Part shown: one piece after another, positions 1 through 8,750 of the stretch
Numbering within the stretch: the stretch's first letter is position 1
Layout of the letters: every line of letters begins with the position of its first letter
NCBI GenBank assembly: GCA_031291725.1
Contig: JARLIM010000024.1
Location: 38,926 to 102,925, forward strand
From: Acetobacteraceae bacterium
GTDB taxonomy: Bacteria; Pseudomonadota; Alphaproteobacteria; Acetobacterales; Acetobacteraceae
Length of the DNA stretch: 64,000 nucleotides
Direction: 5' to 3'
The notes under the pieces: model-generated
What the model saw: only the letters and a program-made list of their open reading frames with translations
What the model was told of the DNA's origin: nothing
Database searches by the model: none
Translations under genes and position numbers: made by a program

Positions 1-1161
1 CAGATTGTCGAGCCCGAAGCCCAGCAGATACATCACCGCCAGCGTGCCCACCAACGACAGCGGGACCGACAGGCTCGGGATGACGGTGGCAGGCAGATTG
101 CGCAGGAAGACGAAAATCACCGCCACCACCAAAGCCACAGCAAGGCCGAGCTCGAATTCCACATCCGCCACCGAGGCGCGGATGGTCTGCGTGCGGTCAG
201 AGACGATGCGCATATCGGTGGCAGCGGGCAACGTGGCCTGCAAGGAAGGCAGCAGCGCCTTGATGCCATCCACCACCTTGATCACATTCGCCCCAGGCTG
301 GCGTTGGATGTTCAAAATCACCGCCGGTTGGCGGTCCACCCAGGCTTCAAGCTTGGTGTTCTCCGCCCCCTGCACCACGGTTGCGATGTCGGCCAACGTG
401 ACCGGCGCACCGTTCTTGTAGGCGATGACGATGGCGCGATAGCCCTCCGCGCTGGTGATCTGATCATTGGCGTTGATCGTCATCGCCCGATCCGGCCCGT
501 CAAACCCGCCTTTGGGGGTGTTGACGTTCGCATTGCCCAGAATGGTGCGCACGTCATCAATCGCCAGACCGAGTGCTGCGAGTGCGCGCGGATTGACCTG
601 AATGCGCACCGCCGGCCGCTGGCCACCGCTGACGGTGACAAGCCCCACGCCCGGTTGTTGTGAGATCTTTTGCGCCAGACGGGTATCGGCCAGATCCTCC
701 ACCTCGGTCAGTTTGAGGGTGGAAGACGTCAGCGCCACGGTCAGCACCGGCGCATCGGCGGGGTTCACCTTGGCGTAAATCGGCGGTGCGGGCAGATCGG
801 TCGGCAGCAGATTACCCGCCGCATTGATCGCCGCCTGAACTTCCTGCTCGGCGATATCAAGATTGAGATCGAGGCCGAATTGCAGCGTGATCACCGAAGC
901 GCCCGCCGAGCTTTGCGAACTCATCTGCGACAATCCGGGCATCTGTCCGAACTGCTTCTCCAACGGCCCGGTGACGGCGGAGGCCATCACTTCCGGGCTT
1001 GCACCCGGATAGAGCGTCTTGACCGCGATCGTCGGGTAATCCACCTCCGGCAGCGCAGAAAGCGGCAGGAAGCGATAGGCCACGATGCCCACCAGCAGCA
1101 CCGCAATCATCAGCAGCGTCGTGCCGACCGGACGCAGAATGAAGGGGCTGGACAGGCTCAA
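1..1161 (-). CDS. RND multidrug efflux permease, MdtB/MdtC-like (partial, C-terminal part outside window)
   Basis: Inner-membrane proton-driven exporter subunit of a tripartite RND pump. The minus-strand frame stays open from the TTG at 1161 to the window edge, giving about 387 of the roughly 1030 residues usual for the family. The N-terminus reads [16 protein letters not shown], a typical HAE1 cytoplasmic start leading into TM1, followed by the LPEVDYPTI region at about residues 38-46 and the long first periplasmic loop. A second hydrophobic segment begins near residue 350 ([20 protein letters not shown]). The TTG overlaps the TGA of the upstream membrane-fusion gene (TTGA), so translation is probably coupled. 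The TTG is preferred because it fits the family N-terminus and the overlap. Substrate unknown. Confidence 0.93.
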   Translation of the reverse strand, partial: MSLSSPFILRPVGTTLLMIAVLLVGIVAYRFLPLSALPEVDYPTIAVKTLYPGASPEVMASAVTGPLEKQFGQMPGLSQMSSQSSAGASVITLQFGLDLNLDIAEQEVQAAINAAGNLLPTDLPAPPIYAKVNPADAPVLTVALTSSTLKLTEVEDLADTRLAQKISQQPGVGLVTVSGGQRPAVRIQVNPRALAALGLAIDDVRTILGNANVNTPKGGFDGPDRAMTINANDQITSAEGYRAIVIAYKNGAPVTLADIATVVQGAENTKLEAWVDRQPAVILNIQRQPGANVIKVVDGIKALLPSLQATLPAATDMRIVSDRTQTIRASVADVEFELGLAVALVVAVIFVFLRNLPATVIPSLSVPLSLVGTLAVMYLLGFGLDNL

Positions 1162-2474
1162 TGTGCGGCGTCCGGCGCGGCATTGCTCGGTTGATCACCG
1201 GCAGCGGGCTTGGCCATGCGCCGATGCGGATGCCCGACATCGGCCGCACCGCCGGCAGGGCTTGCAGGCACCGTCACCGGAGCCCCATCGCGCAGACGAT
1301 CCGCGCCATCGACCACCACCCGCTCACCGCCATTCAGCCCTTTGATGACAGCGACCACGGCACCATCCTGCGGCCCGAGCGTGATCGGGCGGACATGTGC
1401 GCGGCTGTCATCGCCGACGACATACACAAACGTTCCCGGCTCGCCGCGCTGGATCGCCGAGGTGGGTGCCACGATCGCGCCCTTGAGCGTGTCCACCAGC
1501 AGATGGGCATTGACGAATTGGCTGGGGAACAGCTGCTCGTCATCATTGGCGAACAGCGCGCGCAGCTTCACCGTGCCCGTGGTGGTGTCCACCTGATTGT
1601 CGATGGTGGAAAGCTGGCCGGTGGCAATGGTGGTGGTATCGGTGCGATCAGCCGCCGTCACCGCCAACGCGCGGCCCGTGTGCATCTGCGTGAGGATCTG
1701 CGGAATATCGTCCTCCGGCAGCGAGAAGACCGCACTGATCGGCTGCAATTGGGTGATCACCACGATGCCGTTGGCATCCGACGCTTGAACGTAATTTCCC
1801 TCATCCACCTGCCGCAGCCCCACCCGGCCGGTGGCTGGCGCGGTGATGTGGCAATAGGTCAGGTTGAGCTGCGCACTGTCGATAGATGCCTGATCCAACT
1901 GCACGGTGCCCTGCAAATTGCCAACCGTTGCCACCTGACTGTCCAGCGTCTGCTTGGCGATGCTGTCTTGCGCCACCAGGGTGCGATAGCGCGCCAAATC
2001 GACCTCGGCGCCTTTCAACGTCGCCTGATCGCGCGCCAATTGGGCTTGTGCCTGTTCCAATGCCACCTGATACGGGCGCGGGTCGATTTGGGCGAGGAAA
2101 TCGCCTTTATGGACAAGCTGGCCTTCTTGAAAGGCAATCTGCACCAATTGCCCGCCGATCTGGGTCTTGACGGTCACGGTCGCCAGCGGGCTGACAGTGC
2201 CAAGGGCGCTCAGCACAATGCGGACGTCACCATGACCGATGCTGGCAACCCCCACCGGCTGCGGCGGCATTTTGCTGTTGCGCGCGGCCGCTGTCTCGGC
2301 AGTCTGGCCGAACAGCGGGGCCAGTTTCGGCCAACCATAGACCCAACCCGCCCAGCCCAACCCGCCAAGGACGACCAGCGTGACCACCGCCCCGCCCCAG
2401 CCACGCCGCTTCGGCATGGCTGACGTTGTTGCAGGCTTACTGTCGCCACGTGATCCGTCCATGCCCCAACCCAC
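1158..2474 (-). CDS. mdtA: RND efflux periplasmic adaptor (membrane fusion protein), MdtA-like
   Basis: Periplasmic adaptor linking the RND permease to an outer-membrane channel. It has 438 residues: a cytoplasmic leader, one TM/signal-anchor at about 27-48, then the HlyD-type barrel-sandwich ([20 protein letters not shown]), an alpha-helical hairpin rich in Ala/Gln ([24 protein letters not shown]), a beta-barrel and a membrane-proximal domain. [27 protein letters not shown] is the classic MdtA/AcrA region. The listed start is GTG at 2474, behind GAGGG at a spacing of about 7. An in-frame ATG at 2462 is an alternative giving 434 residues. It is the first gene of the pair, and its stop overlaps the permease start. 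No outer-membrane channel gene is visible here. It may lie beyond the left edge. Confidence 0.92.
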   Translation of the reverse strand: MGWGMDGSRGDSKPATTSAMPKRRGWGGAVVTLVVLGGLGWAGWVYGWPKLAPLFGQTAETAAARNSKMPPQPVGVASIGHGDVRIVLSALGTVSPLATVTVKTQIGGQLVQIAFQEGQLVHKGDFLAQIDPRPYQVALEQAQAQLARDQATLKGAEVDLARYRTLVAQDSIAKQTLDSQVATVGNLQGTVQLDQASIDSAQLNLTYCHITAPATGRVGLRQVDEGNYVQASDANGIVVITQLQPISAVFSLPEDDIPQILTQMHTGRALAVTAADRTDTTTIATGQLSTIDNQVDTTTGTVKLRALFANDDEQLFPSQFVNAHLLVDTLKGAIVAPTSAIQRGEPGTFVYVVGDDSRAHVRPITLGPQDGAVVAVIKGLNGGERVVVDGADRLRDGAPVTVPASPAGGAADVGHPHRRMAKPAAGDQPSNAAPDAAH

Positions 2475-2600
2475 TCCGCTGCCCTCATGCTGACGCCGAC
2501 AATGTCGCCGTTCGGGTGATTATCGCGTTTTCACCGCCACAGCAGCATGGTGAGCACGTGACAAATTGTATTCCGGCTACACTCATCAATCATCCATCCG

Positions 2601-3227
2601 TCAGCGCCCGTAAGCGCCGACATAGGTTCCGGCGGCGATGCTCTCCAGAATATCCGCCTCGCGCTTCTCCTGCAGCCGGACTTTGTCGGCCAACTCGACG
2701 GCAATGGCGGGCGGGAACGCCACCACACCATCCTCATCGCCGACCACGATATCGCCCGGATTGACCACCATACCGCCGATGCTCACCGGCACGTTGATCT
2801 CGCCCGGACCGTTCTTGTAGGGGCCACGATGAATCGCCGCGCGGGCGAAGACCGGGAAGCCGATGCGGGCAATCGGCCCAGCATCGCGAATGGCACCATC
2901 GACGACCAATCCAACCGCCCCGCGCGACATCGCGATGGTCATCATGATCTCGCCCATCACGGCACGGGTTTCATCGCCACCGCCATCGACGACGACCACA
3001 TCGCCCGGCTGCACCAGATCAAGCGCCTTGTGAATGGCCAGATTGTCGCCTGCCGCCGTGCGCACCGTCAGCGCGCGCCCAACCATCATCGCACCGCCAT
3101 GAAAGGGCCGCAGCCCAACAGCTCCCGGCAGACGGGAGAGATTGTCGCTGATCACCGCCGTCTGTGAATTGCGGAACAGCTCGAACAACGCCGGATCAGT
3201 GACCGGCAGCGGCGAAGACGACGACAT
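2601..3227 (-). CDS. RraA-like / 4-hydroxy-4-methyl-2-oxoglutarate aldolase family protein
   Basis: A 208-residue RraA/HMG-aldolase fold protein. Members retro-aldol cleave 4-hydroxy-2-oxo diacids to pyruvate and/or decarboxylate oxaloacetate with a divalent metal. Visible are the GRALTVRTAAGDNLAIHKAL and QPGDVVVVDGGG blocks, then DGAIRDAGPIARIGFPVFAR, which carries the catalytic Arg-Asp pair of the aldolases. That argues for an enzyme rather than the RNase E inhibitor RraA. The ATG at 3227 is chosen because GAGGAGG sits about 6 bases upstream; the frame extends further 5' without a better site. It is transcribed divergently from the GntR gene and the Liv/Hyu operon, so it probably serves the same catabolic pathway, releasing pyruvate from a late intermediate. 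Confidence 0.85.
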   Translation of the reverse strand: MSSSSPLPVTDPALFELFRNSQTAVISDNLSRLPGAVGLRPFHGGAMMVGRALTVRTAAGDNLAIHKALDLVQPGDVVVVDGGGDETRAVMGEIMMTIAMSRGAVGLVVDGAIRDAGPIARIGFPVFARAAIHRGPYKNGPGEINVPVSIGGMVVNPGDIVVGDEDGVVAFPPAIAVELADKVRLQEKREADILESIAAGTYVGAYGR

Positions 3228-3324
3228 TTTGAACCTCCTCAAGCGCAATTCATGCAGACAGCCATTTCCTGGGGATCGCATCGCCCCGTCAAGCCATCGC
3301 ACGACAGCGGCGGATGACAATGCG

Positions 3325-3346
3325 GCGTCAATTTTCCAATTGACGC
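3325..3346. promoter_or_regulatory. Perfect 9-bp inverted repeat between the aldolase gene and gntR
   Basis: Arms GCGTCAATT (3325-3333) and AATTGACGC (3338-3346) are perfect complements around the 4-base spacer TTCC. The right arm contains TTGACG (3340-3345), a good -35 hexamer for rightward transcription. Its place in the divergent intergenic region suggests a regulator binding site. Which protein binds is not shown by the sequence. Confidence 0.55.
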
Positions 3347-3367
3347 GCTTGTGCTGTCTCGTAAGCT
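3340..3367 (+). promoter_or_regulatory. Candidate sigma-70 promoter for gntR
   Basis: TTGACG (3340-3345), a 16-base spacer, and TAAGCT (3362-3367). The -35 matches 5 of 6 consensus bases. The -10 keeps the three most conserved positions. It lies about 50 bases before the gntR start and is overlapped on both sides by inverted repeats, the arrangement expected of an autoregulated promoter. Confidence 0.45.
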
Positions 3368-3382
3368 AGACAGGAAGCTGTC
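3354..3382. promoter_or_regulatory. Nested dyad repeats, candidate GntR/UTRA operator
   Basis: CTGTCT (3354-3359) and AGACAG (3368-3373) form an inverted repeat with an 8-base spacer covering the candidate -10. A second dyad, GACAG-GAAG-CTGTC (3369-3382), shares its middle arm. HutC-type GntR proteins bind short palindromes in their own promoters, so this is the best operator candidate for the adjacent regulator. Confidence 0.45.
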
Positions 3383-3417
3383 GCATCGTTGAGATCAGAC
3401 GGGGGTGGTCGAGTCGG

Positions 3418-4236
3418 ATGGAAGCTGCCGTTGAGCCATTGAAGGGCCGTCGGATCTATCTGCTGCTGCGCGAGCGGATCAGCAGTGGCGCCTTGGCGGT
3501 GGGCGACCGGCTTCCCGGCGAACCCACGCTTGCCGCCGAGTTCGGCGTCTCACGGATGACGTTGCGTCGTGCGCTTGACCGCCTCGTGCAAGAGAACATG
3601 TTGGAACGCCGCGCGGGCGTTGGCACCTTCGTGCATGACCGCGACATGCCGCATCGCCTGCGCGCGGATCTGTCCGATGTGTTCGCCAATCTGCGTGAAA
3701 TGGGGCGGCAGAGCAGCGTGCGCCTGCTCAACTTCGCCTATGTCAACCCGCCGGACACCATCACCGCCGCCCTCAACTTGCCCTCCGGCAGCCGCACCCA
3801 ACGCTCCGAGCGCGTGCGGATGATGGACGGCGTGGCGTTCTCGCATCTGACCACCCATGTGCCGGAAGCCATCGGCGCCACCTATTCCGAGGCCGAACTT
3901 GCCAGCACGCCGTTGCTGGGCCTGTTGGAGCGCAGCGGCGTGGTGGCGGATCGGGCGACGCAGACCATGACCGCCACCCTCGCCGGGCCGGATGTGGCCG
4001 AGGCGCTGGAGGTGGAAATCGGCGCGCCTCTGCTCTCGCTCACCCGCGTTGTGCATGACCGTGACGGCCAGGGGGTGGAGCATCTGCACGCGCTCTACCG
4101 GCCGGATCGCTTCACCTTTCAGATGGAATTGCTGCGCACCGGCAGGCTTGGGTCCCGGCGGTGGCGGCCTTTGGTGGCATCGGATCAACCGGACACCAGC
4201 CCTGCAACAGAGTCGCGTTCGAGACCAGAAACATAA
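3418..4236 (+). CDS. GntR-family transcriptional regulator, HutC/UTRA subfamily
   Basis: A 272-residue regulator. The N-terminal winged helix-turn-helix (about residues 10-76) has the GntR pattern LRERISSGALAVGDRLPGEP followed by LAAEFGVSRMTLRRALDRL and GVGTFV. The C-terminal UTRA ligand domain (about 95-240) senses a small molecule, usually the substrate or an intermediate of the neighbouring pathway. It is divergent from the RraA-like gene and ends 14 bases before the substrate-binding-protein start, so it is likely the local repressor of the uptake/catabolic operon and possibly its first gene. The last 30 or so residues are low complexity (SRRWRPLVASDQPDT). Ligand unknown. Confidence 0.93.
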   Translation: MEAAVEPLKGRRIYLLLRERISSGALAVGDRLPGEPTLAAEFGVSRMTLRRALDRLVQENMLERRAGVGTFVHDRDMPHRLRADLSDVFANLREMGRQSSVRLLNFAYVNPPDTITAALNLPSGSRTQRSERVRMMDGVAFSHLTTHVPEAIGATYSEAELASTPLLGLLERSGVVADRATQTMTATLAGPDVAEALEVEIGAPLLSLTRVVHDRDGQGVEHLHALYRPDRFTFQMELLRTGRLGSRRWRPLVASDQPDTSPATESRSRPET

Positions 4237-4250
4237 AGGAGATGATGCGC

Positions 4251-5474
4251 ATGACGTCCAATCTTACGCTGCCCGCGGTCTCGCGCCGCACCCTGCTTGG
4301 CGCCTCCGCCGCTGCGGCGACGCTGGGCTTTCCCGCCATTGTGCGTGCCGAACCGGCCCCGGTGAAGCTCGGCATCATTCAACCTATCACCGGCGCGCTG
4401 GCCCAGGATGGCGACCTTGGCCGCTTCGGTGCCACCACGGCCATCGATGAGATCAACGCAGCCGGCGGCATCAAGTCGCTCGGTGGGGCCAAGATCGAGA
4501 TGATTTTCGCCGATGCGAAATCGAACCCCGAAGCCGCCACCCAGGAAGTCGAGCGTCTGCAATCGGAAGGCGTGTCGGCCATCGTCGGCGGCTTCGCCAG
4601 CCCGATCTGCCTCGCCGCCAGCCAGGCCGCGTCACGCTACAATCTGGCCTATATCGTCGATGTCGGCGTCACCGATGCCATCATCTCACGCGGGCTGACC
4701 AACACATTCCGCTTCGCGCCGGGCCTGGGCATCGTCACCAAGACCGCGCTGGCCAACCTCGTTGCCATCAACGACGCCGCTGGCAAGCCTGCCAAGACCG
4801 TCGTGCTGGTGCATGAGGATGGCCTGTTCGGCTCGGGTCTGGCCAAGCTGATGCAGACCGAGTTGCCGAAGGCGGGATTCGAAATTCTGGAGACCATCCC
4901 GCACCCGACACCTGCGCGCGACATGTCCAACGTGGCGCTGCGCATCCGCTCGCTGAACCCGGATCTGGTGATCCCGTCGAGCTATTACGGGGAATTCGTG
5001 CTGCTCGCCCGCACCATGCAGCAGCAACATATCCGGCCGAAAGGCATCTACTCGGTGCTCAACGGTGCGGCGTCGAATTTCCGCTTCGTCAAGGAATTCC
5101 CCGAAGCGGCCAATGGCGTGATGGACTGCAACCATTGGGCCGACCCGCGCAAACCCGCCACCGCCGCCCTGCGCAAGAAGGCCGAGGCAGCCGGCAAGGC
5201 GTGGGCCTACAACATTCCGCTGAACTATTCCTGCGTGAAGCTGGTCGCCGACGCGCTTGAGCGGGCCGGCAGTGCGGATCGTGAGAAGGTGGTTGCAGCG
5301 CTCGCCGCCTCCAGCTTCTCCGGCCACATCATGCCCTATGGCGAGACGAAGTTCGTCAATGGCCAGAACATGGGCGCGCAGCCGGTCAATCTTCAGGTGC
5401 AGGGCGGCGACATCAAGGTGATCTTCCCCGACGCCTTCGCCAACGCCAAGCCGATCTATCCGTTCAAGGGGTGA
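4251..5474 (+). CDS. ABC transporter substrate-binding protein, branched-chain amino acid/amide type (HAAT)
   Basis: Periplasmic ligand receptor, type I fold (Peripla_BP_6), 407 residues. A twin-arginine-like leader (S11-R12-R13-T-L-L, then an Ala-rich core) ends near A33, before EPAPVKLGIIQPITGALAQDG, the usual first beta-strand of LivK relatives. The ATG at 4251 is preferred: AAAGGAG at 4235-4241 lies 9 bases before it, whereas the ATGs at 4242 and 4245 are too close. It heads the Liv-type operon. The class takes amino acids but also amides, urea, aromatic acids and other carboxylates, so the ligand cannot be named. The downstream enzymes suggest a cyclic amide or a multi-carboxylate. Confidence 0.92.
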   Translation: MTSNLTLPAVSRRTLLGASAAAATLGFPAIVRAEPAPVKLGIIQPITGALAQDGDLGRFGATTAIDEINAAGGIKSLGGAKIEMIFADAKSNPEAATQEVERLQSEGVSAIVGGFASPICLAASQAASRYNLAYIVDVGVTDAIISRGLTNTFRFAPGLGIVTKTALANLVAINDAAGKPAKTVVLVHEDGLFGSGLAKLMQTELPKAGFEILETIPHPTPARDMSNVALRIRSLNPDLVIPSSYYGEFVLLARTMQQQHIRPKGIYSVLNGAASNFRFVKEFPEAANGVMDCNHWADPRKPATAALRKKAEAAGKAWAYNIPLNYSCVKLVADALERAGSADREKVVAALAASSFSGHIMPYGETKFVNGQNMGAQPVNLQVQGGDIKVIFPDAFANAKPIYPFKG

Positions 5475-5481
5475 GCCAGGC

Positions 5482-6357
5482 GTGACCTATCCGCCGGAGA
5501 TCGTCGCCGAGGCCGTGGTGGGCGGGCTGCTCACCGGGTCAGTCTATGCGCTGGTCGCGCTGGGGCTGACCTTGGTCTACGGCGTGCTGCACATCATCAA
5601 CTTCGCCCATGGGGCGTTGTTGACCTGCGCGATGTTCGCCGTCTGGGCGCTGGTGACCTTCACCGGCATCAGCCCCTACACGGCGATCATCCCGCTGGCG
5701 GTGGTGTTCTTCGCGGTGGGGTATGTGCTGCAACGCTATCTGATCGGCCCGGCCAGCCACGGCGATGACAGCAATATCCTGCTTGTCACGCTGGGCTTGT
5801 CGATTGCCATCGAGAACGCGCTTCTCGCCACCTTCCACGCCGATACCCGCAATCTGGATGGGGATTTCGGTTTCCAGGTGGTCGAGATCGGGCCGATGTT
5901 GATCTCGCGCCCCAAACTGATCGGCTTTGCCGCCTCGCTGATCGTGGCGGGCCTGCTCTGGCTGCTGCTCAAACGCACCGACACCGGCCGCGCCATTCGG
6001 GCGGTGGCGAAAGAGAAGCTGGGGGCGCGGCTGATGGGGATCGAGGTGGGCCATATTTTCGGCATCACCTTCGGTCTGGGCTGTGCGTGTCTGGCGGTGG
6101 CGGCGTGTCTGCTGATGCCGTCGTTTTATGTCAATCCGCGCGTGGGAAATGCCTTCGTTCTCGTGGCATTCACCATCGTGGTGCTTGGGGGGATGGGCTC
6201 GGTGCCCGGCGCGTTGCTGGGTGGCTTGTTCATCGGGGTGGTGGAGAGCCTGGGCGGGCTGCTGTTGGGGGACAGTTTGGGCCAGCTTGGGATCTTCATC
6301 ATCTTCATTCTGGTGCTGCTGTTCCGGCCCACCGGCCTGTTTGGAGCCCGCGCATGA
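5482..6357 (+). CDS. livH: Branched-chain-type ABC transporter permease LivH
   Basis: Inner-membrane permease of 291 residues with about eight hydrophobic segments. LTGSVYALVALGLTLVYGVLHIINFAHGALL is the N-terminal hallmark of LivH, and the EAA-like region AIRAVAKEKLGARLMGIEV contacts the ATPases. It starts 7 bases after the SBP gene and its stop overlaps the livM start (ATGA). It forms the translocation channel with LivM, powered by LivG and LivF. Confidence 0.95.
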   Translation: MTYPPEIVAEAVVGGLLTGSVYALVALGLTLVYGVLHIINFAHGALLTCAMFAVWALVTFTGISPYTAIIPLAVVFFAVGYVLQRYLIGPASHGDDSNILLVTLGLSIAIENALLATFHADTRNLDGDFGFQVVEIGPMLISRPKLIGFAASLIVAGLLWLLLKRTDTGRAIRAVAKEKLGARLMGIEVGHIFGITFGLGCACLAVAACLLMPSFYVNPRVGNAFVLVAFTIVVLGGMGSVPGALLGGLFIGVVESLGGLLLGDSLGQLGIFIIFILVLLFRPTGLFGARA

Positions 6358-7310
6358 AACGCTCCGAATGGTTGTTCCTGGTGGCACTCCTGGCGGCGTT
6401 GGCGCTGGTGCCGCTGCTGGCCTCCAATCTGGTGATCAATTTCCTGGTCACAGCGCTTATCGTGGCCTTGGCCGCCCTTGGCTGGAATATCCTGGGCGGG
6501 CTGGGCGGGCAGATCTCCTTCGGCCATGCCGCCTTCTTCGGCACTGGCGCTTACGTGACCGAGCTGTTGCAACTGCGCTTGGGGGCGAATGCCTGGGCGG
6601 CGGCGGTGGCGGGCATTGCCGCCGGCGCGCTGGTGGGGTTGGCGATTGGTGCGGCGGTGTTTCGCGCCCGGCTGCGCGGCTCGTATTTCGCCCTTGTCAC
6701 ATTGGCCTTCGCCGAGGTGCTGCGCATTCTGGCCAATGCGCTCGATGTCACCGGCGGTGCGTCCGGCCTGCTGCTGCCATTGCAGCCGGGTGCGGCCCAT
6801 TTCCAGTTCGATCAGCGTTCTGTCTTCGCCTGGATCGGCATTGCCTGCGTGGGCGCGGTGTTGCTACTGACACGCCATATGATGAACAGCCGCTTCGGCG
6901 CACATCTGGCCGCCGTGCGCGAGAACGAGGATGCCGCCCGCGCATTGGGCGTGGACATCCTGGCCACCAAGCTGCGCGCCATCACGCTCTCGGCCGCGAT
7001 CACGGCGGCGGCGGGCGTGTTCTATGTGCAGTATTTCCTCTATCTGGACGCCAATATCGGCTACGGCACCTGGATTTCCATCGAAGCCCTGCTGGCCGCC
7101 ATCATCGGCGGCGTCGGCACCATGGCAGGCCCGTTGATCGGTGCCTTGGCGCTGCATGGGCTGGGGGAACTCACACGCGGTTTCGCGGGCAGCATCACCG
7201 GCATCGATCTGGTGATCTTCGGCCTTCTCCTCGTCGCCGCCATCGCCTTTGCCCCGGCGGGCATCGTGGGGGCGTGGAAGCGCTATGTCGGGGGGCGACG
7301 CAATGCTTGA
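6354..7310 (+). CDS. livM: Branched-chain-type ABC transporter permease LivM
   Basis: Second permease subunit, 318 residues. It starts at the ATG of the 4-base ATGA overlap with livH, reading MKRSEWLFLV. Family blocks include NILGGLGGQISFGHAAFFGTGAY (about residues 42-64), RGSYFALVTLAFAEV, the coupling region AVRENEDAARALGVD, and SIEALLAAIIGGVGTMAGPLIGA. The frame is open further upstream inside livH, but that extension has no family similarity. The 3' end overlaps livG by 8 bases. Confidence 0.95.
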   Translation: MKRSEWLFLVALLAALALVPLLASNLVINFLVTALIVALAALGWNILGGLGGQISFGHAAFFGTGAYVTELLQLRLGANAWAAAVAGIAAGALVGLAIGAAVFRARLRGSYFALVTLAFAEVLRILANALDVTGGASGLLLPLQPGAAHFQFDQRSVFAWIGIACVGAVLLLTRHMMNSRFGAHLAAVRENEDAARALGVDILATKLRAITLSAAITAAAGVFYVQYFLYLDANIGYGTWISIEALLAAIIGGVGTMAGPLIGALALHGLGELTRGFAGSITGIDLVIFGLLLVAAIAFAPAGIVGAWKRYVGGRRNA

Positions 7311-8043
7311 AGTCTCCAACATTTCCCGCAGCTTTGGCGGCGTGCGCGCGCTGGGCGGTCTTTCGCTCTCGGTCGCCCAAGGCAGCATCACCGGGCTGAT
7401 CGGGCCGAACGGCGCGGGCAAGACGACGATGTTCGGCGTGATCTCGGGCTTCGTCGCCCCCGACACCGGCTCGGTGACCTATCGCGGGGCCGACATCACC
7501 CGCGAGCCCGCCCATCTGCGCGCCCGGCGCGGTATCGCCCGCACCTTTCAGATCGTGCAGCCCTTCGCCGGTCTTTCCGTTGGCGAGAACATCGCCGTCG
7601 GGTCCTATCTGCGCCATGCCAAGCCGTCCGAGGCCCGCGCGCGGGCAGAGGCGGTGGCACGGCGTGTGGGGTTGGGGGCGATGCTCGATCAACCCGCCTC
7701 GGCGTTGACGGTCTCCGGGCGCAAACGGCTGGAACTGGCGCGCGCCCTGGCGACCGAGCCGGACCTGCTGCTGCTCGATGAGGTTTTGGCCGGTCTCAAC
7801 CCGTCCGAAATCCGCGACATTCTGCCGGTCATCCACGACATCCGCGCCAGCGGCGTGACGATCCTGATGATCGAGCATGTGATGCAGGCGGTGATGGCGC
7901 TGTGTGACGATATTTTCGTCATGGCGCAGGGCCGCATGATCGCCGAGGGCAAGCCGGATGCGGTCTGTCGCGACCCTCAGGTGATCGAAGCCTATCTCGG
8001 CCACGGTGCCGCCGCACGGATGCAGGAGGCAGGCAATGCTTGA
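7303..8043 (+). CDS. livG: ABC transporter ATP-binding protein LivG
   Basis: Cytoplasmic ATPase, 246 residues. Walker A GPNGAGKT is at residues 34-41, the Q-loop region is RTFQIVQPF, and Walker B LLLLDEVLAGL is followed by the switch region IEHVM. The signature reads LTVSGRKRLELARAL instead of the textbook LSGGQ, a variation common among LivG proteins of non-amino-acid HAAT systems. Start chosen at MLEVSNISRSFGG, which overlaps livM by 8 bases. It pairs with LivF to energise uptake. Confidence 0.94.
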   Translation: MLEVSNISRSFGGVRALGGLSLSVAQGSITGLIGPNGAGKTTMFGVISGFVAPDTGSVTYRGADITREPAHLRARRGIARTFQIVQPFAGLSVGENIAVGSYLRHAKPSEARARAEAVARRVGLGAMLDQPASALTVSGRKRLELARALATEPDLLLLDEVLAGLNPSEIRDILPVIHDIRASGVTILMIEHVMQAVMALCDDIFVMAQGRMIAEGKPDAVCRDPQVIEAYLGHGAAARMQEAGNA

Positions 8044-8737
8044 CGTCTCGGGCCTGCGTGCGGGCTATGGCGGAGTGGAGGTGCTGCGCGGTCTCGATCT
8101 GTCGGTGGCAGAGGGGGAGATATTGGCCGTGCTGGGCGCCAATGGCGTGGGCAAGACCACGCTGAACAAGGTGCTCTCCGGCGTGCTGCCGCCCAGCGCG
8201 GGTGAAATCCGCTTTTGCGGGGAGCGCATCGAACGGGCCAGTGCGGCGCGGATCGTGGAGGCCGGGCTGATCCAGGTGCCGGAGGGCCGCAAGATTTTCC
8301 CCGATCTGTCGGTGCAGGAAAATCTCATCCTGGGCAGCTATCGTCGCGGCAAGCCCAACCGGGCGCGCAATGTCGAGCATGTGCTCGACATCTTCCCCCG
8401 CCTGCGTGAGCGCCTTGGCCAGATGGGCGGCACGTTGTCCGGCGGTGAGCAGCAAATGCTCGCCATCGGGCGCGGCATGATGGCCGAGCCGAAACTGCTC
8501 ATTCTCGACGAACCCTCGCTCGGCCTGTCGCCGCTGCTGGTCGAAGAGATGTTCACCCTGATCCGTCGCCTCAATGCCGAGGGTCTGGCGATCATGCTGG
8601 TGGAGCAGAACGTGGTGCAATCGCTGGAAATCGCCGCCCGCGCCATCATTCTCGAAAACGGCGCCTGCGCGCTGTCCGGTCCGGCTGCGGACTTGGCGGC
8701 CAATCCCGAACTGAAACGTGCCTATCTGGGCATGTGA
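8036..8737 (+). CDS. livF: ABC transporter ATP-binding protein LivF
   Basis: Second ATPase of the importer, 233 residues. Walker A GANGVGKTTL begins at residue 34, the signature LSGGEQQMLAIGRGM is near residues 134-148, and Walker B LLILDEPSLGLSP follows. The family pattern RIVEAGLIQVPEGRKIFPDLSVQENL is clear. The ATG at 8036 has GGAGG about 6 bases upstream and overlaps the livG end by 8 bases, repeating the livM/livG junction. Confidence 0.95.
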   Translation: MLDVSGLRAGYGGVEVLRGLDLSVAEGEILAVLGANGVGKTTLNKVLSGVLPPSAGEIRFCGERIERASAARIVEAGLIQVPEGRKIFPDLSVQENLILGSYRRGKPNRARNVEHVLDIFPRLRERLGQMGGTLSGGEQQMLAIGRGMMAEPKLLILDEPSLGLSPLLVEEMFTLIRRLNAEGLAIMLVEQNVVQSLEIAARAIILENGACALSGPAADLAANPELKRAYLGM

Positions 8738-8750
8738 GGAAATGACCATC

